Of a stretch of DNA of 64,000 nt, positions 1 to 9,059 are shown one piece after another. The stretch is from CAIZQW01 sp942493055 (GTDB lineage Bacteria; Verrucomicrobiota; Kiritimatiellia; RFP12; UBA1067). The position numbers and the translations under genes were made by a program. Location of the stretch: the NCBI GenBank assembly GCA_942493055.1, contig OW818680.1, forward strand, positions 4,216,001 through 4,280,000, read 5' to 3'. The notes under the pieces are model-generated. The model worked only from the letters and a program-made list of their open reading frames with translations. It made no database searches and had not been told where the DNA came from. How positions within the stretch are numbered: the stretch's first letter is position 1; every line of letters begins with the position of its first letter.

Positions 1-2
1 CC

Positions 3-2561
3 CTGCCGGAGCCGATGTTCGACCCCGCGCAGTTGACCCTGGAGGAGGCGCGCAAATCCATCCCGCTCACCGAAGGGGGCGCTGCGTATGAGCGCTCCAT
101 CCGGGCAGTCAATCCGCTAGACCGGCAGACGATTCTCGCGCATTGGCAGGGACAGCTCAAGCGGACGGGTCCTATTCTCTTCATGACCTATCCAACCTAT
201 TCAATCAATGCCATCGCCCCCCATTCATCTCAAGGGGCGTGCCCGGCCTCCATCTGTCTCTTTGATCCGGCCGACCCGAAGGAGTCCCCGAAAGTGATCT
301 TTGCTGAAGAGGAACTCAAGCTCTTCGACATGAATCTCTCCTACGACGGCAAGACGATCTTCTTTTCCGCCAAACGAAAAGAGGACGGCCCCTTTTGGCA
401 GATCTATGAGATCGGCACGGACGGGAAGAATCTGAAGAAAATCATCGGGGGTCAGTGCCAGAACATCAGTCCTGCCCTCCTGCCGGACGGACGGCTCATC
501 TTCATCTCTGACCGCGCCACAACGTATGTGCAGTGCCAGGCCCAGACCTCGCCCCTTCTCTATTCATGTGCGCGCGACGGTTCAGACATCCGGAAGCTCT
601 CAGCCAATATCGACAGCGACCATACGCCCCAAGTCATGAACGACGGCAAGATCCTCTTCACGCGCTGGGACTATGGCATTGATAAGAATGTGGACAACCG
701 CCAGGCGCTCTGGACCATGAATCCGGACGGGACCGCCATGAAGCTCTTCTTTGGCAACACCATTGAAGATCCGAGCGGTTTCTGGGCTGCGCGGCCTGTG
801 CCCGGACGGCCTGAAGTGCTTTGCGTGCTGGGTCCGCACCACAACAACCATACGGGCATGGCTGGGCTTGTCTGGAATCTGAAAGGACCAGAAGCGCCGC
901 GCGGCGAGGGCTTCCGCTTCCTGACCCTCCAGCGTCCCTACGTGGGCGATACAGGACTCCCCTGGCTCTGGCAGGATCTCTATCCCGTCAATGAGAAGCT
1001 CTTTCTCGCGAGCTACGGAGGCGACGGCGGACTCAAAAACCGCCTCTACCTGCTGGATGACCGCGGCAACCGGTTCTGCTTCTATGAGTCTGCGACCAAC
1101 CTGGGCTGTTTCAATCCCATGCCCCTTGCGCCCCGTCCTGTACCGCCAGAGGTTGCGCAGGGCTGCACGCCGGTCCCCTTTGTGTTTGAGGACCCTGAAC
1201 AGCTGAACCAGGCGCCCCGCACCAATGACGTCGCTACCTTGATGGTATATGATGTCTATCTGGGCGTCGAACCGCATATCAAGCGCGGCGAAGTCAAATG
1301 GATTCAGGTGATGGAGCAGGTGTTGAAGTCACGGCGCATGGATGGCGGCGAAGCGTGGGGCCACACGCCCATCATCGGACGCGGCACTGTCCATGTGCGC
1401 CGCGAGATCGGAAGGGTCCCGGTGAACGCGGACGGTTCCGCCCATTTCACGGTGCCTGCCCTGCGCAACATCTCCATGAACCTGCTCAACGCGGAAGGCC
1501 AGGTCATCATGCGCATGGGCTCTGACATGCACACCATGCCCGGCGAGAAGCAGAACTGCATCGGCTGCCACGAGAATCGCAAAGGGGGCGTGCCGCCCTC
1601 TGTGACCAAGCAGCCGTTGGCGAGCAGCCAGCCGCCGGTCGCGCCCCAACAGGCCAACTGGGGGACTCAGGGCGTCATCGACTATCAGCGCGTCGTGCAG
1701 CCTGTCTGGAACCGCTATTGCGTCAGCTGCCACAGCGGGCCGAGGCCCGTAGCGCACCTCGATTTAAGCGGCGACCGTACGCGCTTCTTCTGCGTCTCCT
1801 ACGACAACCTTGTGGAGCGCGCCCTGGTCGAATGGCATCAGCCTTTCGCCAACGACTACGACGACAACTTCCCGAAGACCGTCGGAGCCGTTGTCAGCAA
1901 GATCCAGACGAAAGTGCTCGACTCCAAACATTGCGGGAAGACCATTCCTCCGGACATGCGCTACCGGGTCTGGTGCTGGATCGATGCCAACGTGCCCTAT
2001 TACGGGACGTACGACTACACCAAGGTGAAAGACGAGAAGGGGCGCGAGATCGTCCGCGGCGCTGGCGCACGCGATGCGTGGCAGGCAGACGGCATCTGGT
2101 CGCAAGCGAACTGGTCCAAGCACTATCCCAGCACGCCGAACCTCATTTACGACGGCATCAAGCCTGTCTTTGACAGACGCTGCATGAGCTGCCATGAGAC
2201 GCCGGTGTACAACGGCGGCACCTGGGGCTTTGGCGGCGGCTCCATGGACGCCCCCTTCCCGGTCAGCAGCAAGCTCTGGCAGGATCGCGGACTCTGTGCG
2301 CACATGGCCATACCGCGTTACGGCTCGAGCCTCATCTACGGACCGGAACTGCGCATCAACCTCACGAATCCTCAAAACAGCTCCATGCTGCAGGCCCCGC
2401 TCTCAAAGGAGGCAGGCGGCTGGGGCGTGTGCAAAAAACCCGATGGCAAGCCGCTCTTTGAGTCCACGGCTGATCCGGACTACCAGACCATGTTGAAAGC
2501 CATCAAGGCCGCCTCCGACCGCCTCCGCGCCGCGCCCCGTAAAGACATGGCGGGGGAGTAG
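3..2561 (+). CDS. HZS-alpha-like secreted multihaem c-type cytochrome with beta-propeller region (5' partial)
   Basis: The frame is open to the left edge. The first Met (position 15) has no signal peptide in front of it, so the true start is probably outside the window. The N-terminal two thirds contains beta-propeller/PD40-like blades with repeated 'PDG' turns (DGRLIFISD, DGKILFTRWDYG), as in the hydrazine synthase alpha-subunit-like family. Three CxxCH haem-binding motifs follow, at about residues 515 (CIGCH), 569 (CVSCH) and 723 (CMSCH), counting from that Met. Two homologues lie at 29622 and 42005; this one has an extra C-terminal CxxCH. Such proteins are common in PVC bacteria that do not perform anammox, so hydrazine synthesis should not be assumed. 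A periplasmic or surface redox role is inference. Confidence 0.8.
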   Translation: MPEPMFDPAQLTLEEARKSIPLTEGGAAYERSIRAVNPLDRQTILAHWQGQLKRTGPILFMTYPTYSINAIAPHSSQGACPASICLFDPADPKESPKVIFAEEELKLFDMNLSYDGKTIFFSAKRKEDGPFWQIYEIGTDGKNLKKIIGGQCQNISPALLPDGRLIFISDRATTYVQCQAQTSPLLYSCARDGSDIRKLSANIDSDHTPQVMNDGKILFTRWDYGIDKNVDNRQALWTMNPDGTAMKLFFGNTIEDPSGFWAARPVPGRPEVLCVLGPHHNNHTGMAGLVWNLKGPEAPRGEGFRFLTLQRPYVGDTGLPWLWQDLYPVNEKLFLASYGGDGGLKNRLYLLDDRGNRFCFYESATNLGCFNPMPLAPRPVPPEVAQGCTPVPFVFEDPEQLNQAPRTNDVATLMVYDVYLGVEPHIKRGEVKWIQVMEQVLKSRRMDGGEAWGHTPIIGRGTVHVRREIGRVPVNADGSAHFTVPALRNISMNLLNAEGQVIMRMGSDMHTMPGEKQNCIGCHENRKGGVPPSVTKQPLASSQPPVAPQQANWGTQGVIDYQRVVQPVWNRYCVSCHSGPRPVAHLDLSGDRTRFFCVSYDNLVERALVEWHQPFANDYDDNFPKTVGAVVSKIQTKVLDSKHCGKTIPPDMRYRVWCWIDANVPYYGTYDYTKVKDEKGREIVRGAGARDAWQADGIWSQANWSKHYPSTPNLIYDGIKPVFDRRCMSCHETPVYNGGTWGFGGGSMDAPFPVSSKLWQDRGLCAHMAIPRYGSSLIYGPELRINLTNPQNSSMLQAPLSKEAGGWGVCKKPDGKPLFESTADPDYQTMLKAIKAASDRLRAAPRKDMAGE

Positions 2562-2596
2562 CGTTGTTTGTGTCTGTGGCCCTGTTTATAACTTCA

Positions 2597-2700
2597 TTGG
2601 AATGTTGGAATACAGGAATGTTGGGGGAAGACGGGATACCGTCTCTGGGAGGGACGGCGGATCGCCGTCCGACGGTCGATCCGACCGCCCTCCCGATCTC
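2597..2700. repeat. Nested-palindrome repeat, family A copy 1
   Basis: Units of the form TGGAATNN repeated every 8 bp (2597-2630) precede a 48-bp core at 2647-2694. The core is an imperfect palindrome (outer GGGAGGG/CCCTCCC) containing two hairpins, GGACGGC-GGATC-GCCGTCC and a second with loop GATCC, whose loops are complementary. The core is almost identical to 13672-13719. The right TGGAAT-complement arm is missing here, so this copy is truncated. The rest of 2562-2919 holds the operator-like repeat at 2815 and the leader of the next gene. Confidence 0.75.
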
Positions 2701-2814
2701 TGTCAACCTTCTTCAGCTAACACATTAACACACTTCTCCAAGATACTCCCCTCAGTTTATTCCAGCTTTGCTGGCGGGGGTGCGCTTGTCATTCCGTGAA
2801 GTCATCTTGCTCTA

Positions 2815-2854
2815 TACTCAACGCATTGAGTAAAATTACTCAATGCGTTGAGTA
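2815..2854. promoter_or_regulatory. Double palindromic operator-like inverted repeat
   Basis: Two 16-bp units, ACTCAACGCATTGAGT (2816-2831) and ACTCAATGCGTTGAGT (2838-2853), are perfect inverted copies around a 6-bp spacer. Each unit is itself a dyad (ACTCAA-N4-TTGAGT), so it can be read as two operator half-sites or one long hairpin. It lies about 65 bp upstream of the AAA/DUF4143 gene, just before a TATGAT -10-like box at 2880-2885. A T-run follows, so a terminator for upstream transcription is an alternative. I favour an operator because each half is symmetric. Confidence 0.6.
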
Positions 2855-2919
2855 ATTTTTATTGCAAGCGTTTGGCTAGTATGATAAATTGCCCCTATTT
2901 ATCAGGGAGATAAGTATTT

Positions 2920-4107
2920 ATGGCTTATAAAAGAAAGATCGTTGAGGAAGTCAAGAAAGGGCTTGAAAAGGCCCCTGGACTGATTCATGTCGTTGTGGGC
3001 CCGCGTCAGGTGGGTAAAACTACGGCGATGCGGGACCTTTGCGAATCAGGTCTGATGCCCCATTACTGGGTTGCAGCAGACATGGCTCTTCCTGTCGGTG
3101 CTGAGTGGCTGGAGAGCCACTGGCAGATGGCCGAAGCCGAAGCCCGTCAGAGGCCAGGTCCTTTTCTGCTGGTCGTGGATGAAGTTCAAAAAGTGAGAGG
3201 CTGGAGCGAGACCGTCAAACGGCTTTGGGACCGTTCGCGGGCTGAAAAGAGTCTCCTGCGTGTGGTGTTGCTGGGGTCATCCGCTTTACTGGTCCAAGCC
3301 GGGTTGACGGAGAGTCTCCATGGCCGCTTTTTCCTCCACCGGTGCATGCATTGGAGTTTCTCTGAAATGCAGGAGTCCTTTGGCTGGGATTTGAACAAGT
3401 GGCTCTACTTTGGTGGTTATCCAGGGGCTGCTGTTTTTTCAGATGATGAGCGGCAATGGCGGCAATATGTGGCGGATGCCATGGTGGAGACGGTTTTGGC
3501 GCGGGATGTCTTTCAACTCGCGACGATCAGTAAGCCCATTCTCATGCGGCACCTCTTCAGTCTGGCGGCTCGCTTCCCGGCCCAGATTCTTTCCTACAAC
3601 AAGATGCTGGGGCAGCTCCTGGATGCGGGGAACACGACGACGCTGGCGCATTACCTTAAATTGCTGGAGGCCGCCTTTCTTGTTTCCGGATTGGAACTCT
3701 ACTCGGCAGGGCATCTGCGGCGTCGCGGGAGCAGTCCAAAGCTTATCTTCTGGAATGATGCCTTGATACATGCGCTCTCCGGTTACACCTATTTACAGAT
3801 GCAGACGGACACGGCGTGGTATGGGCGTGTCCTGGAAAATGCGGTTGGCGCGCATTTGCTGAATCATTTGCCGACGCCCGAGTGGTCTGTCACCTATTGG
3901 CGGGATGGAATAAAGGAGATGGATTTTGTGGTCACCCATGGACATCAAACGTGGGGCATCGAAGTGAAGAGCGGAATACCGCGAAACATGTCCGGTCTTG
4001 TCGCGTTCCGTAAAGCCTATCCAGACGCCAGGGTACTTGTCATTGGCGCTGAAGGCATTGACCCGGAGCGGTTTTTCTCTTGCTCGCCGGAACTGCTTCT
4101 CTGCTAG
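2920..4107 (+). CDS. AAA ATPase (AAA_14) with DUF4143 domain
   Basis: 395 residues, normal for the family. Walker A is GPRQVGKTT at residues 27-35 and Walker B is LLVVDEVQK at about 83-91. A DUF4143-type C-terminal half carries the nuclease-like 'KEMDFVV...WGIEVKSG' motif at about residues 330-350. These ATPases are scattered through bacterial genomes, often beside palindromes, and their cellular role is not settled. The start is supported by a purine-rich ribosome site (CAGGGAGA) about 10 nt upstream. It stands alone, behind the double palindrome at 2815 and convergent with the next gene. A role in genome defence or a toxin-antitoxin-like function has been suggested for such proteins but cannot be read from this sequence. 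Confidence 0.9.
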   Translation: MAYKRKIVEEVKKGLEKAPGLIHVVVGPRQVGKTTAMRDLCESGLMPHYWVAADMALPVGAEWLESHWQMAEAEARQRPGPFLLVVDEVQKVRGWSETVKRLWDRSRAEKSLLRVVLLGSSALLVQAGLTESLHGRFFLHRCMHWSFSEMQESFGWDLNKWLYFGGYPGAAVFSDDERQWRQYVADAMVETVLARDVFQLATISKPILMRHLFSLAARFPAQILSYNKMLGQLLDAGNTTTLAHYLKLLEAAFLVSGLELYSAGHLRRRGSSPKLIFWNDALIHALSGYTYLQMQTDTAWYGRVLENAVGAHLLNHLPTPEWSVTYWRDGIKEMDFVVTHGHQTWGIEVKSGIPRNMSGLVAFRKAYPDARVLVIGAEGIDPERFFSCSPELLLC

Positions 4108-4122
4108 AACGGTAAAAAATCA

Positions 4123-4491
4123 TTATTCCGCTTTCGTTTTTCGTTCAGCGCGTACCGCTTTGATCTCAGCGTCCACATCGCTCATGGTCAGACGGTTGTC
4201 TCGCTTCACATCACGCCGGATCTCCGAAACAGCCAATTGTGCCTGTTCTAGAGCGCTTCCAAAATGTTTTACGAAGAGCGCCTCGGCCTTTTGGATGCCT
4301 TCCTCGGTCATGTGGACAGACTTAGCTTTGCCTTTGGGATCCATGATAAGCCCCTTCTCATGCAGACGGTCCATTGTGTCCCAGTCGAATGATTTCCAGG
4401 CCCGGCCGCCAAATCCTTTGACTCGCTCGCAGATCACGAGATAGAGAAGCGCTAATGTCATATCATCTACTTTGTCTTTATCGAAGTCCAT
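4123..4491 (-). CDS. DUF6429 family protein
   Basis: 122 residues. The sequence with 'LALLYLVICE', 'RAWKSFDWDTMDRLHEKGLI' and 'KSVHMTEEG' matches what I know of the DUF6429 family, small soluble proteins of unknown function with a winged-helix-like look. An AGGAG ribosome site lies just upstream of the ATG. It is convergent with the AAA ATPase, with a 15-nt gap. The function is unknown; a DNA-binding role is only a guess from the helix pattern. The 63 nt upstream contain an imperfect CACGGAAAACACGGAACA repeat typical of intergenic DNA in this genome. Confidence 0.8.
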   Translation of the reverse strand: MDFDKDKVDDMTLALLYLVICERVKGFGGRAWKSFDWDTMDRLHEKGLIMDPKGKAKSVHMTEEGIQKAEALFVKHFGSALEQAQLAVSEIRRDVKRDNRLTMSDVDAEIKAVRAERKTKAE

Positions 4492-4554
4492 GGTTAATCT
4501 CCTATTGTTGAATTATAGCCCACGGAAAACACGGAACAGCACGGAAAGAAAACG

Positions 4555-4839
4555 TTATCTGAGTTGAAAAAACCATTTTATGGTTTGACTAAAGAGAGCC
4601 CCTGTTAATATAAGGGAAAAGACTCCCAAAACTTTAATGGCAGGAGTCCCCCGCTTGGTGATGCGTATGCCCCCGATGAATATGGGCACGAAGAGAAGTA
4701 ATCCGACTAAATTCAGAACCCCGACAAGGGCACTTGCAGGATGCGCTGTCATCGCGCCGCATGCTGAGGCTATGAAGAGGAGCCCGGTCATACCAAGCAG
4801 TTCTTTCAAGTCTCTCTTTTCAGCAGCTATAAAATCCAT
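4555..4839 (-). CDS. Small membrane protein, unknown
   Basis: 94 residues with three likely membrane segments (about 17-33, 38-58 and 68-86) after a charged N-terminus (KRDLKEL). A GAAAGGGAAG ribosome site sits correctly before the ATG, which supports a real gene. I do not recognise the family. It runs in the same direction as its neighbours but is separated from the DUF4041 gene by 135 bp of palindromic sequence, so it is probably its own unit. Confidence 0.6.
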   Translation of the reverse strand: MDFIAAEKRDLKELLGMTGLLFIASACGAMTAHPASALVGVLNLVGLLLFVPIFIGGIRITKRGTPAIKVLGVFSLILTGALFSQTIKWFFQLR

Positions 4840-4874
4840 TTCCGCTTCCCTTTCTTTCGCAACCGATTGAGGGA

Positions 4875-4893
4875 TGACAGGGGGACAGACAAG
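4875..4893. repeat. Short dispersed repeat TGACAGGGGGACAGACAAG
   Basis: An 18-nt stretch from the G at 4876 is repeated exactly at 20322-20339. Both copies lie in intergenic DNA beside inverted repeats. It may be the remnant of a REP-like or transposase-mobilised element; no transposase is visible nearby. Confidence 0.55.
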
Positions 4894-4930
4894 GTGTTGC
4901 TCTGATCGGTTGCAAATTCAGCACACGACA

Positions 4931-4975
4931 GGTGCTAAATCTTCCACGGCAAAGATTCAGCACCCATTGGGTGCT
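4931..4975 (-). terminator. Compound inverted repeat at the 3' end of the DUF4041 gene
   Basis: GGTGCTAAATCTT (4931-4943) pairs with AAGATTCAGCACC (4952-4964) with one mismatch. AGCACCC (4959-4965) can alternatively pair with GGGTGCT (4969-4975), so two mutually exclusive hairpins are possible. The element ends exactly at the stop codon of the minus-strand gene. There is no T-run, so it may stabilise or attenuate the 3' end rather than act as an intrinsic terminator. Confidence 0.4.
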
Positions 4976-6816
4976 CAAACTGTGTCCTCTTCTGCTTGAG
5001 ATTCTGTCACATCAGATAAAGTTAATCGAAGCGAATCTAAACGCAACTCACGATCCGCGAGCTTTTCTTGTCGTGCAAGCCACCTCTGGAACTTTTCTGG
5101 ATCGCTTTCAATGTCGAGGCTCTCTCGATACTGAGTTGCCTCAGCAGTCTCCGTCCAATGGGCAACTGTGAGTGGCTCGGACTGGCTAAGCCGATCCACT
5201 TCCTCGCGAACATTTTTGAGAGAGACACGAAAGAATTCTTTGCGTGAGTTGACTTTGTTAATTTGCATAGCTAGAAAGCGTTTTTGGAGTTTGTGTTCAA
5301 GCACTGGAGCGTTATCACTCTTGATCCAAGCGTGAACATCGAAGTCAAAAGGTACGCTAGCGTCGCCGAGTTCGTCAATACGTTCTTGTGGGTTGGGACG
5401 ACGCGTTTGGCCGATCTTGTAGATACCTTCTCCTAATGTGCCAACGTTTGAGATAATGTAAACAGTTCCAGTTTTGGTTTGCTGGGCGATCGTGAGTTTC
5501 TTCTCTGTGGCAGCAGCTAGGTCTAGTCGAAGAGTGTCGTTAGATTGCTGCATTTCGGCAATTTTGCGTTCCCACATTTCCTTGTCTTGTGCTGTCGCTT
5601 GCTCGAATGCAAGCCGTGCAGCAGCGAGTTCACGTTCTTTCTCTTCGAGTGCCTTCTTTGTGAGTTCCTCTTCCTTTGCCGCTTGACGAATCTGCTGTTC
5701 GTACTCCCTGCGCGCTTTCTCTTCATCGCGCATGCGTGCCTTGATCTCGCGCTGCTCTTCAAGTTGTCTGCGGACGAGTTCCTGAACGACGACAGCCCAT
5801 TTCAATTCTTCAAGTCTAGCATTTAGATAGGTATCATGAATACGGGCCTCTCGAAATGCTTTGCCGTTAAAATTGACGAGGCTGAAGGAGTCGCGAATCT
5901 CTTGCTCCAAAATCCCATAGTTGTCGCGTTTCACTCTTGTGAGTATGGCATCGACTCGGCCATTGAACGCATCAATAACAAAGCGGATGGCGGTCTCTCT
6001 ACGGTTCGCCTCAACGTACTCACAGGTTGCAGCTTCGCCTTGCTCTACCATTCGGCGGGATTGCGCCCTGGCTGACTTGAGGGATTCGCCAGCTGAGGTG
6101 TAGCCAAACTCAACGGCCAAATTGTCGAGTAGACTATGCGTAGGAATAATGTATCTGTCGCCGTAACCTTCGATGATGTTACGCATGGCCTCAGTAGCAC
6201 GTTCAAGAAGCTGCTTGTCGCGCAGTGAATCATAAGCCTCTCCAGCAATCTCTCTTGCCCGTTTTTCTGCATCTTCGACGATTAAGCCAGCATCGCGCGT
6301 AGCTTGGTTGAGGCGTGCATCTGCCTGTTCATAGATCGTCTTCGCTGTCTCAGTTGCCTTAACACGTTCGGTCTCAGCGGCTGATCGAGTCTGCTCAAGG
6401 AGAGTCCTTGCTTGTGCACGTAATGCAGTTGCTTCCGATATGGCGGTATCGAGTGCCTGTCTAACCTCGACTTCAGCATTGCGAAGGGAAGCGAAATGGC
6501 TTAAGGCGTTTAGCTCTGCCATAGCCTTGGTAAGTTGGGTCTGTGAGTCTTCAACAATTCGGCGCGCTTCAGTTTCGTAATGTTGGCGGATTCGTTCTGC
6601 TTCGACGCGCATATCAGCGATTTGCTGGGCAATTAGTTTTTGCGCCTCGTCGAGGGACTGCGAGGTTTCTGACCTTATACGAACGGTTTCTTGCTTAGCC
6701 ACGGCTACTTCTTTTTGGCGCTGGTCAGCAAGGTTTTTGAGGGTCTTTGTTTTTAAAAAGAAGACAACAAGGGCTATCAAAAGACCTATGCAGGCAATGG
6801 CGAGGAATATAGTCAT
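4975..6816 (-). CDS. Membrane-anchored DUF4041 protein with T5orf172/GIY-YIG-type nuclease domain
   Basis: 613 residues. One N-terminal membrane helix (about 2-21) is followed by a long coiled coil (about 30-200). A DUF4041 region (about 200-345) contains the family pattern 'AFREARIHDTYLNARLEELKWA', and a second coiled coil follows (about 345-440). A T5orf172/MUG113 GIY-YIG-like domain lies at about 450-540, with VYIISN, GIYKIGQT and the conserved Glu in VLEHKLQKRF. The family is often found in phage and defence islands, and nuclease activity is plausible but unproven. It follows the 357-residue gene by 27 nt on the same strand, so the two are probably co-transcribed. Base composition is more AT-rich than the sugar genes, consistent with transfer. 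Confidence 0.85.
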   Translation of the reverse strand: MTIFLAIACIGLLIALVVFFLKTKTLKNLADQRQKEVAVAKQETVRIRSETSQSLDEAQKLIAQQIADMRVEAERIRQHYETEARRIVEDSQTQLTKAMAELNALSHFASLRNAEVEVRQALDTAISEATALRAQARTLLEQTRSAAETERVKATETAKTIYEQADARLNQATRDAGLIVEDAEKRAREIAGEAYDSLRDKQLLERATEAMRNIIEGYGDRYIIPTHSLLDNLAVEFGYTSAGESLKSARAQSRRMVEQGEAATCEYVEANRRETAIRFVIDAFNGRVDAILTRVKRDNYGILEQEIRDSFSLVNFNGKAFREARIHDTYLNARLEELKWAVVVQELVRRQLEEQREIKARMRDEEKARREYEQQIRQAAKEEELTKKALEEKERELAAARLAFEQATAQDKEMWERKIAEMQQSNDTLRLDLAAATEKKLTIAQQTKTGTVYIISNVGTLGEGIYKIGQTRRPNPQERIDELGDASVPFDFDVHAWIKSDNAPVLEHKLQKRFLAMQINKVNSRKEFFRVSLKNVREEVDRLSQSEPLTVAHWTETAEATQYRESLDIESDPEKFQRWLARQEKLADRELRLDSLRLTLSDVTESQAEEDTV

Positions 6817-6843
6817 AAAACAATCTCCAGGGGATTACAAGGG

Positions 6844-7917
6844 TTAGGTAAGTTCTGGGTTCAATGCTGCACATTGAGTTGTAAGCTCTGCTCTAAGCCG
6901 TTGTGCCGTTTCGAGGGTTGCGTTGAAGTCTCTGTTGACGAATGCATCCTGTGGGGTGAGATCCGCGACCGTCAAAGGCGTGATGAGCTCGAAATCGCCA
7001 GTTTTTCGGGATGTTCTGAGGTCTCCACGATGTGGCATACTCATAATTGAGTCTGACGGGTCGATCATATTGAAGTTAATAGAGTTGATGATATTTCGAG
7101 AAATTACGACAGAAAGGAACGGCCGCTCGACAGTCTGCCCAGTAGTTGTGTCCAAAGTCTCCGCCGAGGAGGAGATCAGCAGAGTCTCAATTGGAAGGAG
7201 TGCGAAAAGTTCACGGGCCGCTCGCAAAACGCAACTACATATATAGTCCTGATAGATTTCTGCGAAACGGGATTTCGGGATGGCCTTGACGGAAACTTTT
7301 CCTGATGCAGTAAGAAGCTTCTGCTCCGCTGGAATTGCTTGTCGTCCATGAGTACTGAGCATGACCTCGACAAGGCGCGGATTGTGACTGGTGAAGTGAA
7401 AAGAGGAACCAATACCGTCGAGTTCAGAGAATGGGTTGATTTTTTCTACTGCCTCAATATAGGCATCTTGATCGCTGTTGAGAATTCGTCGGGCAAGACT
7501 CGCCATGTTTGACCATTCTGCGTAATCTGCGGCATAGGATTGAAGGGATTCCTCATAATCGCGTTCATCCTGCTGTTTTGCGAGTTCAATGGCAACATCT
7601 TTATTTTTGGCCGTTGGCAGGAGGGCGAGGCTCTGACGGGCTTTGAGTTCGTTATACTTCTGGCGACAAGGATGGATTGGAGGCAGGGCTACAGCGATGG
7701 CAAGCCAGTCTATCGCATCGGTTTGTTCCTTATGGAGAGAAAGTAGTACGTCTAGGGAGTTTTCATAAGCTTCGACCTCTAATCGTGACTGTTCGAGAGT
7801 TGTAAGCTTTTCAGCCTCCTTTATTTGGCGATCTAATTCACGTTGCCGGTTCTTGGCTTCGCGCGTCTGTACCCGGCCAGTGGCTCTTCTTGTGCGTATA
7901 GTAGTGTTTTGTGTCAT
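6844..7917 (-). CDS. Unknown protein, partner of the DUF4041 gene
   Basis: 357 residues with no recognised domain. The N-terminus is basic and strongly helical (residues 1-50, a coiled coil rich in Arg, Lys and Glu). The middle (about 50-150) is helical, and the C-terminal half looks alpha/beta ('RPFLSVVISRNIINSINF', about 275-292). There is no signal peptide or membrane segment. It is the first gene of a two-gene minus-strand unit with the DUF4041/GIY-YIG gene. The short 27-nt gap suggests the two products act together, but nothing in the sequence shows how. No strong ribosome site is visible, so the exact start is less certain. Confidence 0.7.
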   Translation of the reverse strand: MTQNTTIRTRRATGRVQTREAKNRQRELDRQIKEAEKLTTLEQSRLEVEAYENSLDVLLSLHKEQTDAIDWLAIAVALPPIHPCRQKYNELKARQSLALLPTAKNKDVAIELAKQQDERDYEESLQSYAADYAEWSNMASLARRILNSDQDAYIEAVEKINPFSELDGIGSSFHFTSHNPRLVEVMLSTHGRQAIPAEQKLLTASGKVSVKAIPKSRFAEIYQDYICSCVLRAARELFALLPIETLLISSSAETLDTTTGQTVERPFLSVVISRNIINSINFNMIDPSDSIMSMPHRGDLRTSRKTGDFELITPLTVADLTPQDAFVNRDFNATLETAQRLRAELTTQCAALNPELT

Positions 7918-8238
7918 ACCAATATCTCAAGCCTACCAAGATTACCGAAAGTGTCGGTTTGAAGTCCAACTAAACAAATATGTTGTCAGTGTTGCGGTTT
8001 TCCCCGCACAATTCAAGTCAAAAAAAATAATAGTTTCTGGCCAGAGTCAAAATCAAATTTTGCTTAATTGCCCTGATGGAGCACAAAATGAGGTAAGAGT
8101 ACATCAACAAACCACTGCACCGTAAGTAGAATGGGCTTGTTTGGGGTGTTAGACTTTTGATAAGGTAACCCCATATTGAAAATGTGAGGTGATAAGTAAA
8201 CGATAATCACTGAATGACTCCAGTCCCACAGGTGTAAA
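7918..8238. other. AT-rich divergent intergenic region
   Basis: 321 bp between the minus-strand unknown gene and the plus-strand channel gene. It is AT-rich and presumably holds both promoters, but I could not pick out convincing -35/-10 pairs. No repeat of the families seen elsewhere, no RNA gene and no credible small gene is visible. Confidence 0.5.
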
Positions 8239-9057
8239 ATGGTAAACAAGAAGAAAGTTTATGAAATTATTGGGCTAAACGGGAAAAACAAGTGGAGTAG
8301 GTTCTTTAACCTTGCCATGATGTTTTTGATTCTAATTAACATTATCATCCTTTTTATCTCAACGCTTGACGTTCAAGAGAAAGGCCAACATTGGTTAAAC
8401 ACGGCAGAAACAATTATTGGTATAATTTTTACAGTGGAGTATGTTTTGCGTTTCTGGACGGCGAATTATCTATATCCTGAACGATCATGGTTAGAAGCGC
8501 GTTTCTGTTATATTAGTTCGCCGATGGCAGTGATTGATTTGCTTTCCATATTGCCTATTTATTTGCCTTTCCTGCTACCTGTAAACTTCGCAAGTATTCG
8601 TGCGCTTAGGATCATTAGGATCTTTCGGATTATTAAATTGAATCGATATACGGATGCTTTTGTGTCAGTAGCAAATGTTTTTAAACTTAAAGCCAAGCAA
8701 TTATTAGTCTCCTTCCTGCTCGTCGGCTTGTTAATGTTGATTTCTTCTTTGTTAATATACGGTGCTGAACATGAGATGCAGCCGGATAAGTTTGCAAATG
8801 CTTTTTCCGGGCTTTGGTGGGCAGTGGCCACGTTGACTACAGTAGGATATGGCGATATTTATCCTGTTACGGCTCTTGGAAAAATACTATCATCAATCAT
8901 TGCAATGTTAGGTATTGGGATGGTTGCTGTGCCGACAGGCATTATTAGTGCTGGATTTATGGAGGCAATGGCCAATAAGGAAAAAGAAAAAAAGCAGGAT
9001 GTCTTCAAGTATTGTCCTCATTGTGGGGAAAAACTGTTTGCGCATGTGGAGAAGTAG
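8239..9057 (+). CDS. Voltage-gated potassium channel, six membrane segments
   Basis: 272 residues. There is a cytoplasmic start, then S1-S4 with an Arg-repeat voltage sensor (RALRIIRIFRIIKLNR, about residues 124-139). S5, the pore loop with selectivity filter TVGYGD at 201-206, and S6 follow. The C-terminus ends in a CPHCGEKL knuckle, half of a zinc-ribbon-like motif, in place of a long regulatory domain. It should pass K+ across the inner membrane in response to voltage. The coding sequence is clearly more AT-rich than folE, only 2 nt downstream, which hints at a different origin although the tight spacing suggests co-transcription. Confidence 0.9.
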   Translation: MVNKKKVYEIIGLNGKNKWSRFFNLAMMFLILINIIILFISTLDVQEKGQHWLNTAETIIGIIFTVEYVLRFWTANYLYPERSWLEARFCYISSPMAVIDLLSILPIYLPFLLPVNFASIRALRIIRIFRIIKLNRYTDAFVSVANVFKLKAKQLLVSFLLVGLLMLISSLLIYGAEHEMQPDKFANAFSGLWWAVATLTTVGYGDIYPVTALGKILSSIIAMLGIGMVAVPTGIISAGFMEAMANKEKEKKQDVFKYCPHCGEKLFAHVEK

Positions 9058-9059
9058 TT

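Noticed and set aside
3..2561. Hydrazine synthase and anammox metabolism
   Set aside because: Only alpha-like proteins are present, without beta/gamma subunits, hydrazine dehydrogenase or nitrite reductase, and in a polysaccharide context. The fold is shared but the reaction should not be assumed.
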